The notes: a model not told the origin generated them from the letters alone. A DNA stretch of 64,000 bases from Roridomyces roridus (GCA_029378245.1 JARKIF010000007.1:1364001-1428000); one strand, 5' to 3'; numbered from the stretch's first letter, positions 1 to 13,136 are shown. Numbers and translations: made by a program.

Positions 1-2734
1 CCCCAGGCCCCCAACCTCCCCATCCGTACTCGGACCTCCCGCTTCGCCAACTTATCCCTCTCCTCTCTCCACTCGAGCGCGCCTTTTTTTCGACATTGGA
101 TGCGGAGGTTGAGAAGATCGAGACTTTCTACGTCACGCGCGAGGAAGAGATGAGGCAGCGCACAGATTTACTCGAGAAACAGCTTGAGGAGCTTAGTGAG
201 CATAAAAAATCGTACTATGTGAGTTCTCGATCCCATCAAAAGGCTAATCAATAATTATTGAATGTAGGCTGCATACCCCACGGGCGCGTCGTGGAACTCA
301 AATCTAGCTTCCGCTGGTGGGCTTATCAAGTCCATACTCCCAACCGACGGCGTCAAAGATAAAGGCAAAGCTGTATTGCGCAAAACAGTCGGTATCATCG
401 GCCCGTCCTCCTCGAGCCCGAAGCTCGGGAACGGCATTTCGACCGTCCACCTCGATCCTGATGAATATTATCCTGCGAAACACAAGCTGAAGAAGGCAGT
501 TTTGGAACATTATCGGCAAGTCCATTTTTAGAGACTTGGAGCGCTGCCAATTTACGAATCTAGGGGCTTGCAAACACTGCAGAATTATAGGGTAGGTCTC
601 TCCTCCTTTGTTTCAAGTCCCTTGCGTTAATTTTGTAGATCATGAACATTACCGGCATTCGCAAAGTTGGTTGTCGGCTTCTTTTTTTGGTGTTGCCACT
701 CATGGTGGATTTCTAGGCGTTGAAAAAGTTCCAAAAGGTCACAAAGGTGAGCCCCGTCAATTCTACTTGTTCCTTGTTGATCGCTCTTCCAGATCGCTGC
801 TCAGAACACGTACATGACGGAAAAGGTCGATACTTCTGCCTTTGCTTCAGAGGACAGCATCAAGGAAATGATGGATAAGATGGAGGACCTGTACGCTACG
901 CGGTTCGGTATGTATCGGCCCCGTCACACTGCTCAGGGTCTCATGATTTCTTTAGCTCACGGAGACAAGAAAAAGGCGACGGAGCGGCTTCGTTCAGGGA
1001 CCCAGTGGCACAAAATTCATCACCTCAGTACCTTTTGGTCGGGGCTTTTCATTGGACTTGCCATACCGGCCCTCGTTTCGGGGATCATTCACAGTAATGA
1101 ACAAATTGAGCACGTCGTTCAGGCCGCGTTAATTTTGTGCAGGTTATCAGCAAAGTACCCGCGACGCTATTCCCGGGTGGGATGCTCTCCTTCTTGTATA
1201 CGGCGTATTTTTGGTCCCAGTGCTCTTCTCGGTCTTGGTTGGGTTGAACATCTCAGTCTGGGCCCACGCTCGGATCAACTATGTGTTTGTTTTCCAACTC
1301 GACCCACGTTCACGGCTGGATCATCGAGAGTACTTTGCGTTGCCGAGTCTGCTGCTGGGCGGGCTATGTTACGCGTTTTGGCTCTCCTTTGCTAGAATCG
1401 GCGTTTCTGCAGGCATCGGCCCTACCATTTGGCCGCTCGTTTGGCTGGGTTTTGCGGCACTCCTTTTGCTAGATCCATTTCCGTTCCTCTTTGTTTCCTC
1501 CAGATATTGGCTGCTCAAGAATGTTGGAAAACTGCTCACTTCTGGAACAAGGCCGGTCGAGGTGTGCAAACAACTACTTTCCGTGACATAACGTCAACTG
1601 ACTTTATCCGAGTTTGCGGATTTCTGGATGGGGTAATTTTTCATTTTTCGTTTTTTCAACCCAGATCCCGTGACCACTCTTTTCGCAGTGACCAATTTTG
1701 CAGTCTCGTCTTCACATTGTCCAACATTTCTCTCGTCGTTTGCTTGTACATCGAAGGATTCAACAGCAACTGGCGGCATTGCGGCTCGACATCCGAGTTT
1801 TGGCCGCTTTCCTTTGTCATCGCCATGTTACCGTTCTTCGTGCGTCTGGTACAGAGTATCAAGCGTTACGCCGACTCTGGGCTCAACACTCATTTGATTA
1901 ATGGCGGCAAGTATGCCTCGGGGATCGTTGCATATTTATTCTATTTCTTGTGGCGACACCGAGGTTTCTGTTTGTTTCGTGCCATGTTTACTCGAACTAA
2001 CACGCTGTTAGGGAGCGGCCACGGCCCCGAGTTTGTCGTGTGGCTCATCTTACAAACGTTCTACTCGGCATACGCTTTGTGTTGGGTATGTTCAAATTTG
2101 TCTTCATTATGAAACTGACCGTCTCAACCACGCAGGACTTCCTTTTCGATTGGTCGATACTGGCCCCGCATGTTAAATACCCTCTGCTGCGAAAGAACCT
2201 CGTTTACACCAACCACATATACGTCAGTCGCTGATTCATTTGTTTCGAGTGCTCACATCTCGGCAGCTTTATTATTTTGCCATCGTGCGTACTTTGGTCG
2301 CAAATCCATTAGGTCCGAACTGAGAAATATCCAGGTCTCCAATACCCTCATCCGCTTATCTGGGTCCTCTATATACCAACCGACGGGCTGGATTCAACGC
2401 TCAGGACTTTCATCGCTGCACTTTTTGAGATGATGCGACGCTGGCAGTGGAATTTCTGTAAGTCACAACCTAAAATTCTCCGTTAAAATAAGCTGACCGA
2501 GATTCCAGATCGTGTGGAAAACGAACACCTCGGTTTGGTGTCTGTCCACACAGTGAACGTAAGCGCTGATGTTTTTCAGGTAACGTCGACCAGTATCGAA
2601 TTACCCGGGAAGTCCCTCTCCCGTATTCTTTGGAATATGCACGCGAAGACGATGTGGACGACGAGGATGGCAGCCCGTCGCGCAATTGGTTCCCGCAACG
2701 TGCCATTCGCTTACGTCGGCAGAAACCCACCTAG
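1..2734 (+). CDS. SPX-EXS (Syg1/Xpr1-like) phosphate exporter, 5' partial
   Basis: Partial gene; the first SPX helices lie outside the window. Seen: the first bases encode the middle of an SPX domain (FFSTLDAEVEKIETFY, then charged helix EEEMRQR), which reads like the matching part of the downstream paralogue. Several hydrophobic segments follow, then the EXS region with DFLFDWSIL, the NLVYTNHIY stretch and LYYFAIVRT. The C-terminus runs through NVDQYRITREVPLPYS to a basic end, RLRRQKPT, and a TAG. Known: SPX binds inositol pyrophosphates and EXS forms the export core of Xpr1/Syg1 proteins in the plasma membrane or Golgi. Inferred role: phosphate export or homeostasis. At least eight short introns interrupt it. 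The next gene, 330 bp downstream on the same strand, is a paralogue, so this is a tandem duplication. Family assignment is firm; the substrate is inferred. Confidence 0.9.
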
Positions 2735-3062
2735 AACACACGTTTTTTTGTAGTTGTTCTTCTGGGGAAAAACCGAACGAACGACGTGCTTGTTTTTTCT
2801 CCAGATCTCCTTGCTCGATCTATCCTCGGGTGAGATTTCCCACGGACACGCAAGTTGGCTGGCCTCAAGGTTGCCAATGATCCATGAAGGCTAAGTATAG
2901 TTTTTCCTCTTGCTTTCCCATTTGCTGCAGCGTTGGTGCTCAGTAATACCGCGAGGCCGCAGCAACGTGCAGGGAGCGAGGTGTGTTAAAAGACTGCCGA
3001 CTGACTTGCATGTCGAAGCAGAAACGCCCATCTTCTCCAAAGCCCTGCAGTCTTCTTAGAAG

Positions 3063-6000
3063 ATGAAGTTCACGAGGTAAAAAAGTCCTTTGCCAACCCT
3101 GAATTGATTGCTTATCGGACAATCGCCTGCAAGATATTTGGAAGATACCCAGGTCAGTAACGTGCTTGCTCAAAGTGGATCGTCTGTTTCATTCCTCTCC
3201 TCGACAAGACACCTGAATGGAAGCGTGCATACATGTCCGTCTGACCCTTTAACGTACAAATCCAGTTTTGGTACTGATGTGCGACGTTCCACAGCGACTA
3301 CCGGATTTTCAAGGCACGGGTTGAGACACTTGATAATTTGGCCGCATCTTGACAACTTCATTCAGGAACGTATACGAGCGATAAGTCGTGCCCACACAGA
3401 AGGACAGCTTTACCCCTACGACTCGGACTCGAACTCGCAGCTTCACCATCAAGGGTCCATGTTGTCTGTGATCGTCCAATCAGAGTCTGGGGAGAATTCT
3501 ACTCGGACGAGTTCGGTGCATCTGCCGTTGGAGAACCCCACTTTTTCTCGCACTCGAAGTCGGGGTCGTGGAGAGGCAGTGCCTCAGCATAATCGTCCGG
3601 ATAATATTTCTGATAGACGGCCGTCGATTCATGTACCGAGGAATTCGACAACGACACCGCCGCCGAGCCCTGGTGGCGCTGCTGCCCACCCTAAAACGAC
3701 CCTTCCGCGACTCGGTATGTAGGGTTTTCCAAGTCCCCTGTTCGCATCGACTCAAAATGAACAGTCGTCCAACAACCAACGAATCACTCGCATTTGACGG
3801 CCCCGAGTCCCGTGGCGGAAGTGGCGACTCTGAACAGTCGGAACAGCCGCCGGACTGGCGTCCGAACTCGGCCTCAAGGTACATTTGTCTTTTCTGCGCC
3901 TTGATGCGCTGTTCCATATCCAAACACAGCTTTACGACGGACGACGAGTAATTCCCTCCCGGTGCCACCGAGCCCTGCCGTTGCGCCTGTGACTCCAATC
4001 AGTCGTCGAATGGTCCAAGGCTTTACTAATTTCAGTGAGCGCAATCAACCTTTCCTGTTCGTATCCAGTTGAACTTTCTGATACAGTATACCCCTCTCGA
4101 CGTCACCCATATTCCGAGCTCTCCTTGAACGCTCTCCTTCCGCAGTTATCGCAGCAGGAGCTCGCATTCTTCTCGGCACTGGACAGCGAATTGCAAAAGG
4201 TTGAAAAATTCTACGTAGATCGTGAGGCTGCGATGAAAAAACGGACGAGAGATCTCGTGGCGCAGTTGAAAGAGCTCAACCAGCACCGGAAACTGTTTGA
4301 CGTACGTCCTTGTTTTTGGCGCCAAAATACAGTGGGACATAACGGCTTGCAGGCTGCTCACCCGGAAATTCTCTCCTGGACCACGCTTCCACGACGCATC
4401 TTTGATACACTCGGCTCGAAATTCTTTTCGCCACCGGCGTATACGGAGAACGACATTCCCAAAATTTCGATCGAAGATATGTCGTCTGCGGTCAAAAAGG
4501 ACGCTTCGGAGCACGAAACCGGGGCACAGTGGAACCATCTGGATCCCAAGGCGTATCTTCATGCCAAACGGAAGCTCAAAAAGGCAGTTGTCGAACACTT
4601 TCAGTGAGTGTTGGGTTTTTGGGTCCCCCCTCTGCGCTCATTATTATTTAGCGGCTTGGAGATGTTGCACAACTACAGGATATTAAACATTGTTGGTTTC
4701 CGTCGAATCCTGCAAAAATTCGAGAAGGCTACCAAGATTTCTGCTCAACGAGCGTACATGTCGGAAAGAGTAGGGATATATCCGCATGATAAATCGAAGC
4801 TGACGTCTGCTAGATTGAGAAAAGTGCCTTCTTCACGGGCGAGACCCTCCGGGAGATGATGGTTACATTGCAAGACGTTTTCGCTGAGAGTTTCAGTATG
4901 TGGCAAATTTCTGGTTGCATCATTTTGGTTGAATCGTCTTACAGCTGCCGGAGACAAACAGCAAGCCATCACCCGGCTTCACGCAGAACCGCGATTGAAA
5001 ACTCACCACAATTCGACTTTCTGGAGTGGACTTGCTCTTGGTCTTGCCGCGGCCGCCTTGGGATCTGGGATTGCTCATAGTGCGGCATCATTAATTGCAT
5101 CGCTCAATCTCGTTGACGGGTTTCAAACAGGTTACCAATCGAGCACACGAGAGGCCATCCAGGGATGGGACGGGTTGCTGTTCATTTACGGAGTCCTCGC
5201 CGTCCCGGTCATTTTCTCGCTCATTGTTGGTCTCAATCTTTTGGGCTGGGCACGAGCGAGGATAAACTACGTCTTCATTTTCGGTGAGTTGCTTTCCGAA
5301 TAGACAACAATCAACCTATATTCGGCAGAATTGGATCTCCGCACCGTCCTCGATCACCGCGAATTTTACTTGGTGAGTGCCGTGCATGCCGAAATGATCA
5401 ACACTGATCGCCTGTTAGATCCCGAGTTTCCTTTTCTCGGCGCTGTGTGTGGCATTCTTCTTGTCCTTTGCCCGCGTCGGTGCTCCGCATGTCTCGCCAA
5501 CCATCTGGCCTCTAGTCTGGCTAGGCTTGGCGGTTGTCGTGATGTTGTCGCCCTTCCCTGTCCTGTTCAAACCTTCGAGGTATTGGTTGCTCAGGAACGT
5601 CGGCAAACTTTTGAAATCTGGATTCCAACGAGTAGAAGTGCGTCGGTTCGCTCTAAATCACTCATCTTTGATTTTCATGATGTGCAGTTCACGGACTTCT
5701 GGATGGGGTACGCACGTGAACTCTTCGTTTGATCAAATGACTGATCGGATCATAGAGATCAATTTTGTAGCCTCGTCTTCACTCTGTCGAATCTGACGCT
5801 GATTGGATGTGTGTACGCTCGGGGATTGGATGAAAACTGGAGGAAATGCGGCAGCGTATCCAATCTCTGGCCACTTTCATTCATCCTCGGTGTCCTGCCT
5901 TTTATCGCACGTTTAATCCAGAGCTTCAAACGTTACGCTGATTCAAAGCTGACGACCCATCTCATCAATGTAAGTCACCTTCTTCTTCTTCTTTGTGTTT

Positions 6001-6815
6001 CACCCTCCTTATCCCTCAAGGCCGGAAAATATGGGACCGGGATCATCAGCTATCTATGCTACTTCATATGGAGACATCATGGAAGCCATTATGATCAACC
6101 CTTTGCGCTCTGGTGTCTCTGTAATGCCATCTACAGCACATACGCATTGACCTGGGTGAGCGTGCGAACAACTTGGTCGAGACATACCTCATTTCGTCGT
6201 CAGGACTTCCTCATGGACTGGTCCGTATTACGACTTCACAGTCGTCACATTTTGCTACGGCAAGAGCTTGTGTATACGAACCATATCTTTGTCAGTGAGA
6301 ACCATTCATGATACTCCACCCAAACTGATTCTCTCTGATAGTTGTATTACTTTGCCATCGTTCGTATTTCCCGAACGGAACCCTTTTTCCGCACCAGCTC
6401 ACCCGAGTCCCAGGCAACCAACATCTTGATCCGCTTCACGTGGGTTCTCTACATCCCCGCAAAAGGACCGGACACCATGCTTCGAACGTTCATTGTTGGT
6501 TTGCTGGAGATCGTGAGACGCTGGCAGTGGAATTTCTGTAAGTCCGACCTCCGTTGAAACCCGACCAACTGAATGATTCACCCGCATGGCATGACAGACC
6601 GGTTGGAGAATGAGCACTTGGGGTAAGTTTGTATACTGGTCACTGTCAGAAGCTGAACCTGTCCAACCAGTAATGTGGACCAATATCGCGTCACGAGAGA
6701 AGTCCCCCTACCCTATTCACTGGATGTGATGGAAGACGAGGCTGAAGAGGTCCAATTGCAAGGCGATAACGAGACTAAGCCGCTTACGTTTCAGCGAATA
6801 CTTAGCCGCACATGA
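3063..6815 (+). CDS. SPX-EXS (Syg1/Xpr1-like) phosphate exporter, complete
   Basis: Complete tandem paralogue of the preceding gene. The start is chosen because short exons at 3063-3076, 3134-3152, 3209-3234, 3295-3319 and from 3366 splice to MKFTRYLEDTQ, TPEWKRAYIDYRIFKAR and ERIRAISRA, the classic SPX N-terminus. A Ser-rich linker follows, then the second SPX half (AFFSALDSELQKVEKFY, about 4160-4290). Membrane segments and the EXS domain occupy about 5010-6540, with DFLMDWSVLR, ELVYTNHIF and LYYFAIVRIS. The acidic tail ends QRILSRT before TGA. Known: SPX senses inositol pyrophosphates and EXS exports phosphate. Junctions at about 3880-4110 are uncertain, because several acceptors are possible and one candidate intron would be too short. 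The stop lies 20 bp before a MITE, so transcription probably ends inside it. Confidence 0.9.
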
Positions 6816-6834
6816 GCTTCATGATCAGGTAGTA

Positions 6835-7210
6835 GAGCTTATTAGCAACCACCAAGCAACCCCTTTGCCGAGATATTTCTGAGCAAAACAAAATTGTGAT
6901 GGAGCAAAATGAAGCAAGAAAATTCAGTGATTGCAAATCATTTGTTGTCTGCCGAAACACGGCTTGCTTGTGTGTGGGATCAGCCAAGAACTCAACGGCG
7001 GGATGTTGAATCCGGCGACGAGCAGGCCTTCAAGAGTGAAATTTTCGCAATTCCTCTGGTCTAACAACACGACTGCAAGGGTGGTGAAGTCTCGGCAAGC
7101 TCGCGGCATGGCTCGCTTGCCCGGAATTATGATTCTTATCATGCTCCACACTCCACCCCAGCAAAAATATTAGAGACACAAGCAAAAGGAGGGTGGCTGC
7201 TAATAAGTTC
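6835..7210. mobile_element. TA-flanked MITE, copy 1
   Basis: A 376-bp element. Its ends are imperfect inverted repeats: the left begins GAGCTTATTAGCAACCACC, and the reverse complement of the right begins GAACTTATTAGCAGCCACC. A TA dinucleotide sits on both sides (6833-6834 and 7211-7212). A copy differing by about one substitution and one indel is at 13876-14252. Short length, TIRs, TA duplication and no coding capacity fit a non-autonomous Tc1/mariner- or pogo-type MITE; the superfamily is inferred only from the TA target. It starts 20 bp after the stop codon of the SPX-EXS gene. Confidence 0.88.
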
Positions 7211-7399
7211 TAGTCCTCGGGCAGCATTCTCTAGCGTAGCACACTGTAATATATTTAATCCACAAATAGTCCTACTTCATGGACCCTAGTATTTGATCAA
7301 ACTCTCTAGCGATGAGCGAGTTGGGGCACTTTTGACGTATTGCCCTAGTTTAAAGGATCAGAATTCCAGATCGACGTGCAGGGACAAGGAAAGAAAAAC

Positions 7400-10300
7400 C
7401 TACTCGAGTTTAGCTTTGTCACCGCGCTCCTTGCACTCCTTCCCCGCCATACGCCATTCTCCACACTCAACGTAAAGGTCTGCACGCTTAGGTGGATCAC
7501 AGCGTACGACATACGCCAGGGCTTCTTTCGAATGTCCCGCTTCCACCAACTGACGGACAAATGGCTCATACCCGATCGGGCTTCTTTTCGATTTGGAGAA
7601 GGCGTCCAGACTTTCAAGGTCGCTGGTGCTTATCAGGGCCTCGAGTTTCACATACCAGAACCTGAACAAAACCGCCGATCAGCACACCGAATCTGCGACA
7701 CGGCACTGGCTCACCGTTTGTCGGGGACCTTGAAATCCGATTTGACCTTGTCCGCCTTTTTCGACATGCTATTCACGAGACACGTCCGAATGGTCTCATT
7801 GACACTCAGACCGAAGAAGACGACTTTGCCATCTGCATCTTTTTCCAGCTGCTGTTGGGCAGCAAGCAAGCGCGCGCTCTCGTCCATGATCTATCACATT
7901 TGTGCTTTAGCCTTCGGGGAAACGGAAACCCACGTTACCTTGGATTCAAATGTACAATCCTTGTCCTCGGAAAAGAACTTTTGAGCTGCCCTCACGGCCG
8001 TAACTTTCGAAGTAGGGTCCTGGGAACAGGGGCATGAAATATTAAGGTTCAGCGAAGAAACCGCGGCGTACCGAAATGCTTGCAGCTTCGTCAAGGGAAA
8101 GCACGGCACTTTCCACTCTCCTGTCGTCAGAATAGAAAAAGTCTCGAAGCATTTCTCTATTCTGTTCCCTAGCATAGACTTGCAGCAGTTTGCTCGCCGG
8201 AGCGAGCTGCGAGCCGCCGTCTTCAATCAGTCGGAAGAAGGAGCCCAGCGGGAGACGTTTGTGTAAATGTAGTAAGACATGGTACACTGCCGCGGAAGAT
8301 AGATCAGAACGAGACGGAAGAAGGAATGAAATGAATTATACCAAGGTCTGTATCGCCGCTGTCTACGGCCTTGAGCAAAGCTAAGCGGTCTTCCTTCATG
8401 CTGAGTAGCAACGGGACTTGGTCTGCCGCCCTCGGCTCATGGTCCAGAAGCTACAGGAATAATTCAGAGGAAGAAACACCTGAGAAATGACGGACCGACC
8501 TTGGTGGCCAACCTCCCTCTCCCAGCCTCCCACGCACGTTTCGCAATCTCGGCGTATGAAACATCAGCGCCCCCTAGCTGCTCAAATTTATCCACAATCA
8601 GTTTGCAAACTTCGTCGTCCCCGCCGACATCAGCCTCGATGCCCGTTCCTGTGGCTGAGGGTCTAGAGCGCAAGATCTTAGCGCTAGCCCAATGCTTTAG
8701 AACGGCGTCGGGTTTCATGGATAGGAAGGTCGAGATTCGGAGGGCAAGGAGATGCATATTGCGGGCAGTCAATCGCTTGATTAGATGTGAAGGTGACGCA
8801 TAAATGTATCTGCAAAGTTGTTAGAACCTGGGGAAGCGACACACAGAGAAGACGAACTGTAGATGTGTGAGGGGGATTCCGATTTCATAGAACCGGACGG
8901 CGTTCAAGACTTTGAGAGTCTGGCCCATGTTGACAAAGTCCGTCGGATTATGGAGGTCCAGGAAGCCACGACCAAATTTGGCGGCCTGCAAAAGTACATG
9001 AGTTGTCACAAACGGACGGACGGATAGACGAGAAAGCTACATTCAAAAGGCGGCGCTGCCAATACGGCTCCCATTCTTGGCCAGCCGCTTGAATGCATTC
9101 GTCGACAGCTGCAGCAAGTTCTGGTCTTATGCTGCGTATATTCTCGTCGGCCTTTGGAGAGCGTTGCGAGAAGCTCTCCCACGCATCATACAAAATAGCA
9201 GACGCAGAGGTAGATCCAGGACGGAAGATGGATGCAGATGATGCTAAGTAATGTCAATGAACGCGACTATTGCACTAAATGTAGCAATTACCTGGAACCT
9301 TTTGGATGAGATCGCAGACATCAGGTCCCAGTATTCGAACGCCATCGGGCTCAGTGACGGCGAAGGTGGGACCAGAGTAATGGTACCTCGAAGGATGTGA
9401 GCAACTCCCTCCACATAAGACGAGAGCAGCTCACTCGAGGGTGTCTCCAAAAGGACCGACAACGACGACGAGGTTATCCCAAGTGACGATAATGGCGTCA
9501 ATACCGCACCACTCGACTTGGTTCACGGACCCTTCCGCACCAACAACATCTCCAGTCTTGAATTCGGCAAGGGTTCGTTGGAAATCGGCTGACACCACCA
9601 GTAGGGTCCCGGCGAACGTTAACAGAGCTAGGGATTTCCCATTGGGGGACGGCGAAATGTGGGTGAAGGGGCCTTGCGACAAGCGTTGGTCGATGCTTTC
9701 CAAGTTGTCCACGCTGAGGATCGTCGACTCGACTGAGAGTAAGACCTCGACGTGTCGAGAGATGTTGACATCAGGAGCAATGACGGCCCAGGAGTTCGGG
9801 GGTTGGGTCAAGCCTGGAGGATTTAGATATATACACGTCGAACGAGAAGATAAACGCACCTGGATTAGCCAGTGTCAAAGGCCGAGCACCCTCCCACCCC
9901 TTGACCTCGAGCAGCAACAACGAACCGGTCAGCGCCACCAGACCATTCTCGTGTATCCGCGCGTCTATAACGCCCATCTCCCCGGCCTCGCTACCCAGGG
10001 AGTACTGCTGGTAGTCGCCTTGCAAGTCGTAAAGCCGGTACGTGCCCTCCTCATTCAAGATCGCCAGTCGCTCGTCAGCGGTCCACCCAAACCGTATTAT
10101 CTTCCCTTGGTCCCACTGTATTCATGGTAAGCCCGAATATTCGAGACGGAGCAAGGAAACATCCACACTGAACAAAAGCAAGCCTTCGCCTGCGGGAGAG
10201 TATATCTGGATTTGGGCTTTGCTGGTGGCAGGGGCGGCCCTACTTAGTGCGACGAGCTTAGTATGGTCGCGCATGAGGGCTGCAGCAGGACCGTCAGAGA

Positions 10301-10480
10301 TCGGTAGTCGCAAGAGAGGGGACGCTATAGACCGATGGGGCCACCGTAGCAGCATCCTGCGACGATGTAGTCATTTAAGTTGGGCAGCTTCCCCGGTATT
10401 GAGTAGAGCTGTTGGCGCGTGTAGAACGTCTTGCCGTCCTGCATTATCTGCCATCTTGAAGACGGTCGTTCGGTGGACAT
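7400..10480 (-). CDS. VPS16: Vps16, HOPS/CORVET tethering subunit
   Basis: Core subunit of the HOPS and CORVET tethering complexes at endosomes and the vacuole, where it bridges Vps33 to the rest of the complex. Seen: the N-terminal Vps16 beta-propeller region carries the family signature ([19 protein letters not shown], then [10 protein letters not shown]), [13 protein letters not shown] and a later [12 protein letters not shown] block. The C-terminal alpha-solenoid contains [32 protein letters not shown] and [18 protein letters not shown], ending GDKAKLE before TAG. Start at 10480 is chosen because [10 protein letters not shown] aligns with the usual fungal N-terminus; an in-frame Met upstream (about 10531) would add 17 residues of low-complexity sequence. 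The coding region is split by short introns in both halves. The total, roughly 800 residues, matches the family. Upstream is the alpha-arrestin gene, also minus and also an endosomal-trafficking factor, but no co-regulation is evident. Confidence 0.93.
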
Positions 10481-10690
10481 GAAAGCAGATGAGGAAGAGC
10501 AGCTGTCCCAAAGAGAAAGTGTCGCGATCACGCAAAGTCAGACAAAGTGCCTCTCAGTGGGGCGTATGTACGAATGTGCGGTAAACTATTATACAAGTGC
10601 TGGTTATCTTCAAAAACAATAATGATAATCTAGTAACGAAGGATGTGAGGGAGGTCCAGGGAACGCGTCGATGTGAGAGAGAATAAGAGT

Positions 10691-12289
10691 TCATGTTATC
10701 CGCAGGGGCACCCGCGCCCGCAGCTCATCCGACCCAAATAGAACAGAGATATCCATATAATACTGCAATGCTAGTCAGTCGGGGCAAGTGGACAAGACTC
10801 GAAGAGACAGACCTTTACTGATAGACCCGCCCAGTCGATGCTCGGAAGCATATTTCGGTCCAGGGGGATCTTCGCCTTGTGCAGTCCATCCGGAAGAGCG
10901 TTGTGGGCGTCCAAAGATGGATGGTCCTTGGCGCTCTTCTGCTGGTGTCGTGGCCGCTTCGGGAAGCCGATACATATTCCCGTATGCATCGTCTGGGTCT
11001 CTGACAATACGGTCTGCATGGGCAGCCGGGGCAGGGGCTTTTCACGCAGGTCAGACTCGTCGCTGGGAGTTCGCGGGGACCATGGTGATGTTCTTGACCG
11101 CACTCGCTTGAGGAGCTGGCCGGGCTGCCTGAATGGCAAAGAGTCTGACGAGGATTCGTCGCTGGGCGTCTGCGGCGGTGTTATAGGGAATGTGGCCGCC
11201 TCGGTAATGGTGACTTGGCTGAAGACGGAGATTGAGATGGTGGCGTCGGATGCGATTTCTCGTGCAAGTGCCGAGGACCGAGGCGTTGTTGTGAAGACGA
11301 CAAAGTAAGGAATAGAGGATGAGCGAGAGAATGTGACGGATGCAGGTAATGTAACCTGAGAGAAAAAGTATGTTAGAGAGGCAATATACGCCATCCAAAG
11401 ACTTACAGCACAACGAAAATCGGAAATTGGTCGCTCAGATTTCAGTGGCATTTCCAGCCATGAAGTGGAAGAATCAGAGAGACCATCTAATGAGTGGAAG
11501 TCGGCGTCGGGATGCAAAACGATGGGAACCTCGAGGCTACATACAGTTAAATCAACACGAAATGGAGCGGGCAAAGCACATACAAGGAAGGGTTTTCGGT
11601 AATATCGGATGATTCCCAAGTGGCGGAGACCTGGTAGACGACCTCGAAAAGCGCGCGTTTGGGGTCGGCAGAGCAGAAGGTAGGAGGGAGCTCCTCGCCA
11701 GAACGATGACTCCGAGGGAGCTCGAAGGCAAAGGGGTAGGCGCGTGGCTCCAGGACCATGGACTTGATATTCGAACCGCTGGGACGTCTTTTAATGACAA
11801 ACACCTCCCGAAGTGCGGATCGTGGTGGGTTCGCGTCCGCCGCAGTGACGTGAATGACTTTAGAGGAGCTGAAAAAGACGTGTTTCCGCTTCTCCGGAGG
11901 GCGCGCATAAGGTCCCGTGGTGTCGACCGTTTTTTCGGTGTTATACACGAAGGCACCTTGGATCTGCATGCAAGTGAGAAACGCGCAGGGACAATGGGCA
12001 TCTGCTACTTACTGCCAGCATGAGACGGCCAGTTTGGCAGCTGGGGTCTAGGATGATTTTCCCCCCAACCACGTCATGATCTCCGAAAACAGGGAGGGTA
12101 TGGTTTGCACTCCAGGCGGTGGGAACCACCTTGACGGATGGGCTGTAGAGTAGCAATTCCATTTGCAGGGAGCTACCCCAGTCAGTACACACGAAACCTT
12201 GGCCCGTTCAAGCGTGCTTACCGGTAACTCGACACGTGGGAGTACAAGGGCGTCGAAACCGGCGGTTCGTAGAAACTGGAGGGCGGCAT
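10691..12289 (-). CDS. Alpha-arrestin-like protein
   Basis: Arrestin-fold protein, probably an adaptor for ubiquitin-dependent endocytosis or nutrient signalling. Seen: the first exon encodes MPPSSFYEPPVSTPLYSHV and splices to ELLLYSPSVKVV, the first arrestin-N strand. It continues through VFGDHDVVGGKIILD, LMLAVS, IQGAFVYNTEKTVD and AYPFAFELPRSHRSGEELPP, a typical arrestin core. The second half has a proline/serine-rich insert (about 11150-11250). The final intron at 10763-10812 joins GLSVK to YYMDISVLFGSDELRARVP, the usual last strand, ending at TGA 10691. Reading straight through that intron would instead give a stop at 10771, but the spliced end matches the arrestin-C fold. I see no PPxY motif, so Rsp5 recruitment is not directly shown. 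Family call is strong; specific function is unknown. Confidence 0.85.
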
Positions 12290-13053
12290 AGCGTCGCTTT
12301 TGGCTCTGGTGCGCGTGCTGCCCGCGCTGCGAACGCTCCGCAAGCTGCTTGGGGGGGCCATGGCTGGTGGTGGGGAAAACGGATATCCTTGAACAAACCT
12401 TGTCTACGCGGAGGCTTCTTCTTATGTTGTTTGCCATGTCGGAAGGGGAAATTAGACATCACGGAACTGGAGACGATTCACGTCAGTTCGTGTCGGTACC
12501 AACGAACCGGGTTTAAGCCCACATGGATTGGTTGGCTACTTGCCGCTTCGCGACCGGACTCAATATGATTGGAGGAAATCTTGCTCATCCCTAAATCCAA
12601 CCATTGACAAACACGAGCCCCTAGCCTCCCCTACAGATCGTTCAGCACCTGTTTTATTGCAAAAGCCTCACACCGACCGATTCCGACGCGTCCGGTATGG
12701 TGGCGGCAGTGGGAGACTTATTCCACCAGGACGTTCAGAATGGTCTTCGGAGCCTTGAAACCTTATTTCTGGTGAGACCGTCTGAATGAAGGAAGAGAAG
12801 AAAGTGCGATAAATAGCTGATAACGGGTGAACGACTCTCTCCGTCTCTGTCTCCTTGACTAAGTCCTCACCCAGAATACGATTTGTGGCCATGGGGGCCT
12901 AAAAAATACGGTCAAGTGTCCCCACGGCGGCCCCTCGAAGCTCCAGGGTAGAACGCCTCCCAGCTCACGCGTCTCGTGTGATTCTCCTTCGCTGGGACGG
13001 GTAATCCGGTACATCCTACTCCGCGGCGGGAAGATGCAGCGACTAGGTCAAGT
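12290..13053. other. Intergenic stretch, no supported gene
   Basis: No recognisable gene. A 74-codon minus-strand reading frame (12668-12892, beginning MATNRILGEDLVKE) resembles nothing I know and has possible splice sites that shorten it to 22-34 codons. The segment GGTCAAGTGTCCCCACGGCGG near 12913 resembles the GGTCAAGTG...CACGGCGG at 13047, which borders the left arm of the nested inverted-repeat complex, so this may be decayed transposon sequence. Confidence 0.4.
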
Positions 13054-13136
13054 GCTCACACGGCGGATAAAGAGTTGTCACTTTTTCTTTGTGGTGCATC
13101 TGTCACTTTTTTCAGCCTCAAAAAAGGATAATTCTA

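Noticed and set aside
3480..3998. 172-codon minus-strand reading frame
   Set aside because: It is opposite the SPX linker exons of the second exporter gene, whose plus-strand reading is supported by splice sites and the SPX N-terminus.
10771..10812. Straight read-through end of the arrestin gene (stop at 10771)
   Set aside because: Splicing out 10763-10812 instead yields YYMDISVLFGSDEL, the conserved last strand of the arrestin fold, so the spliced end at 10691 is preferred.
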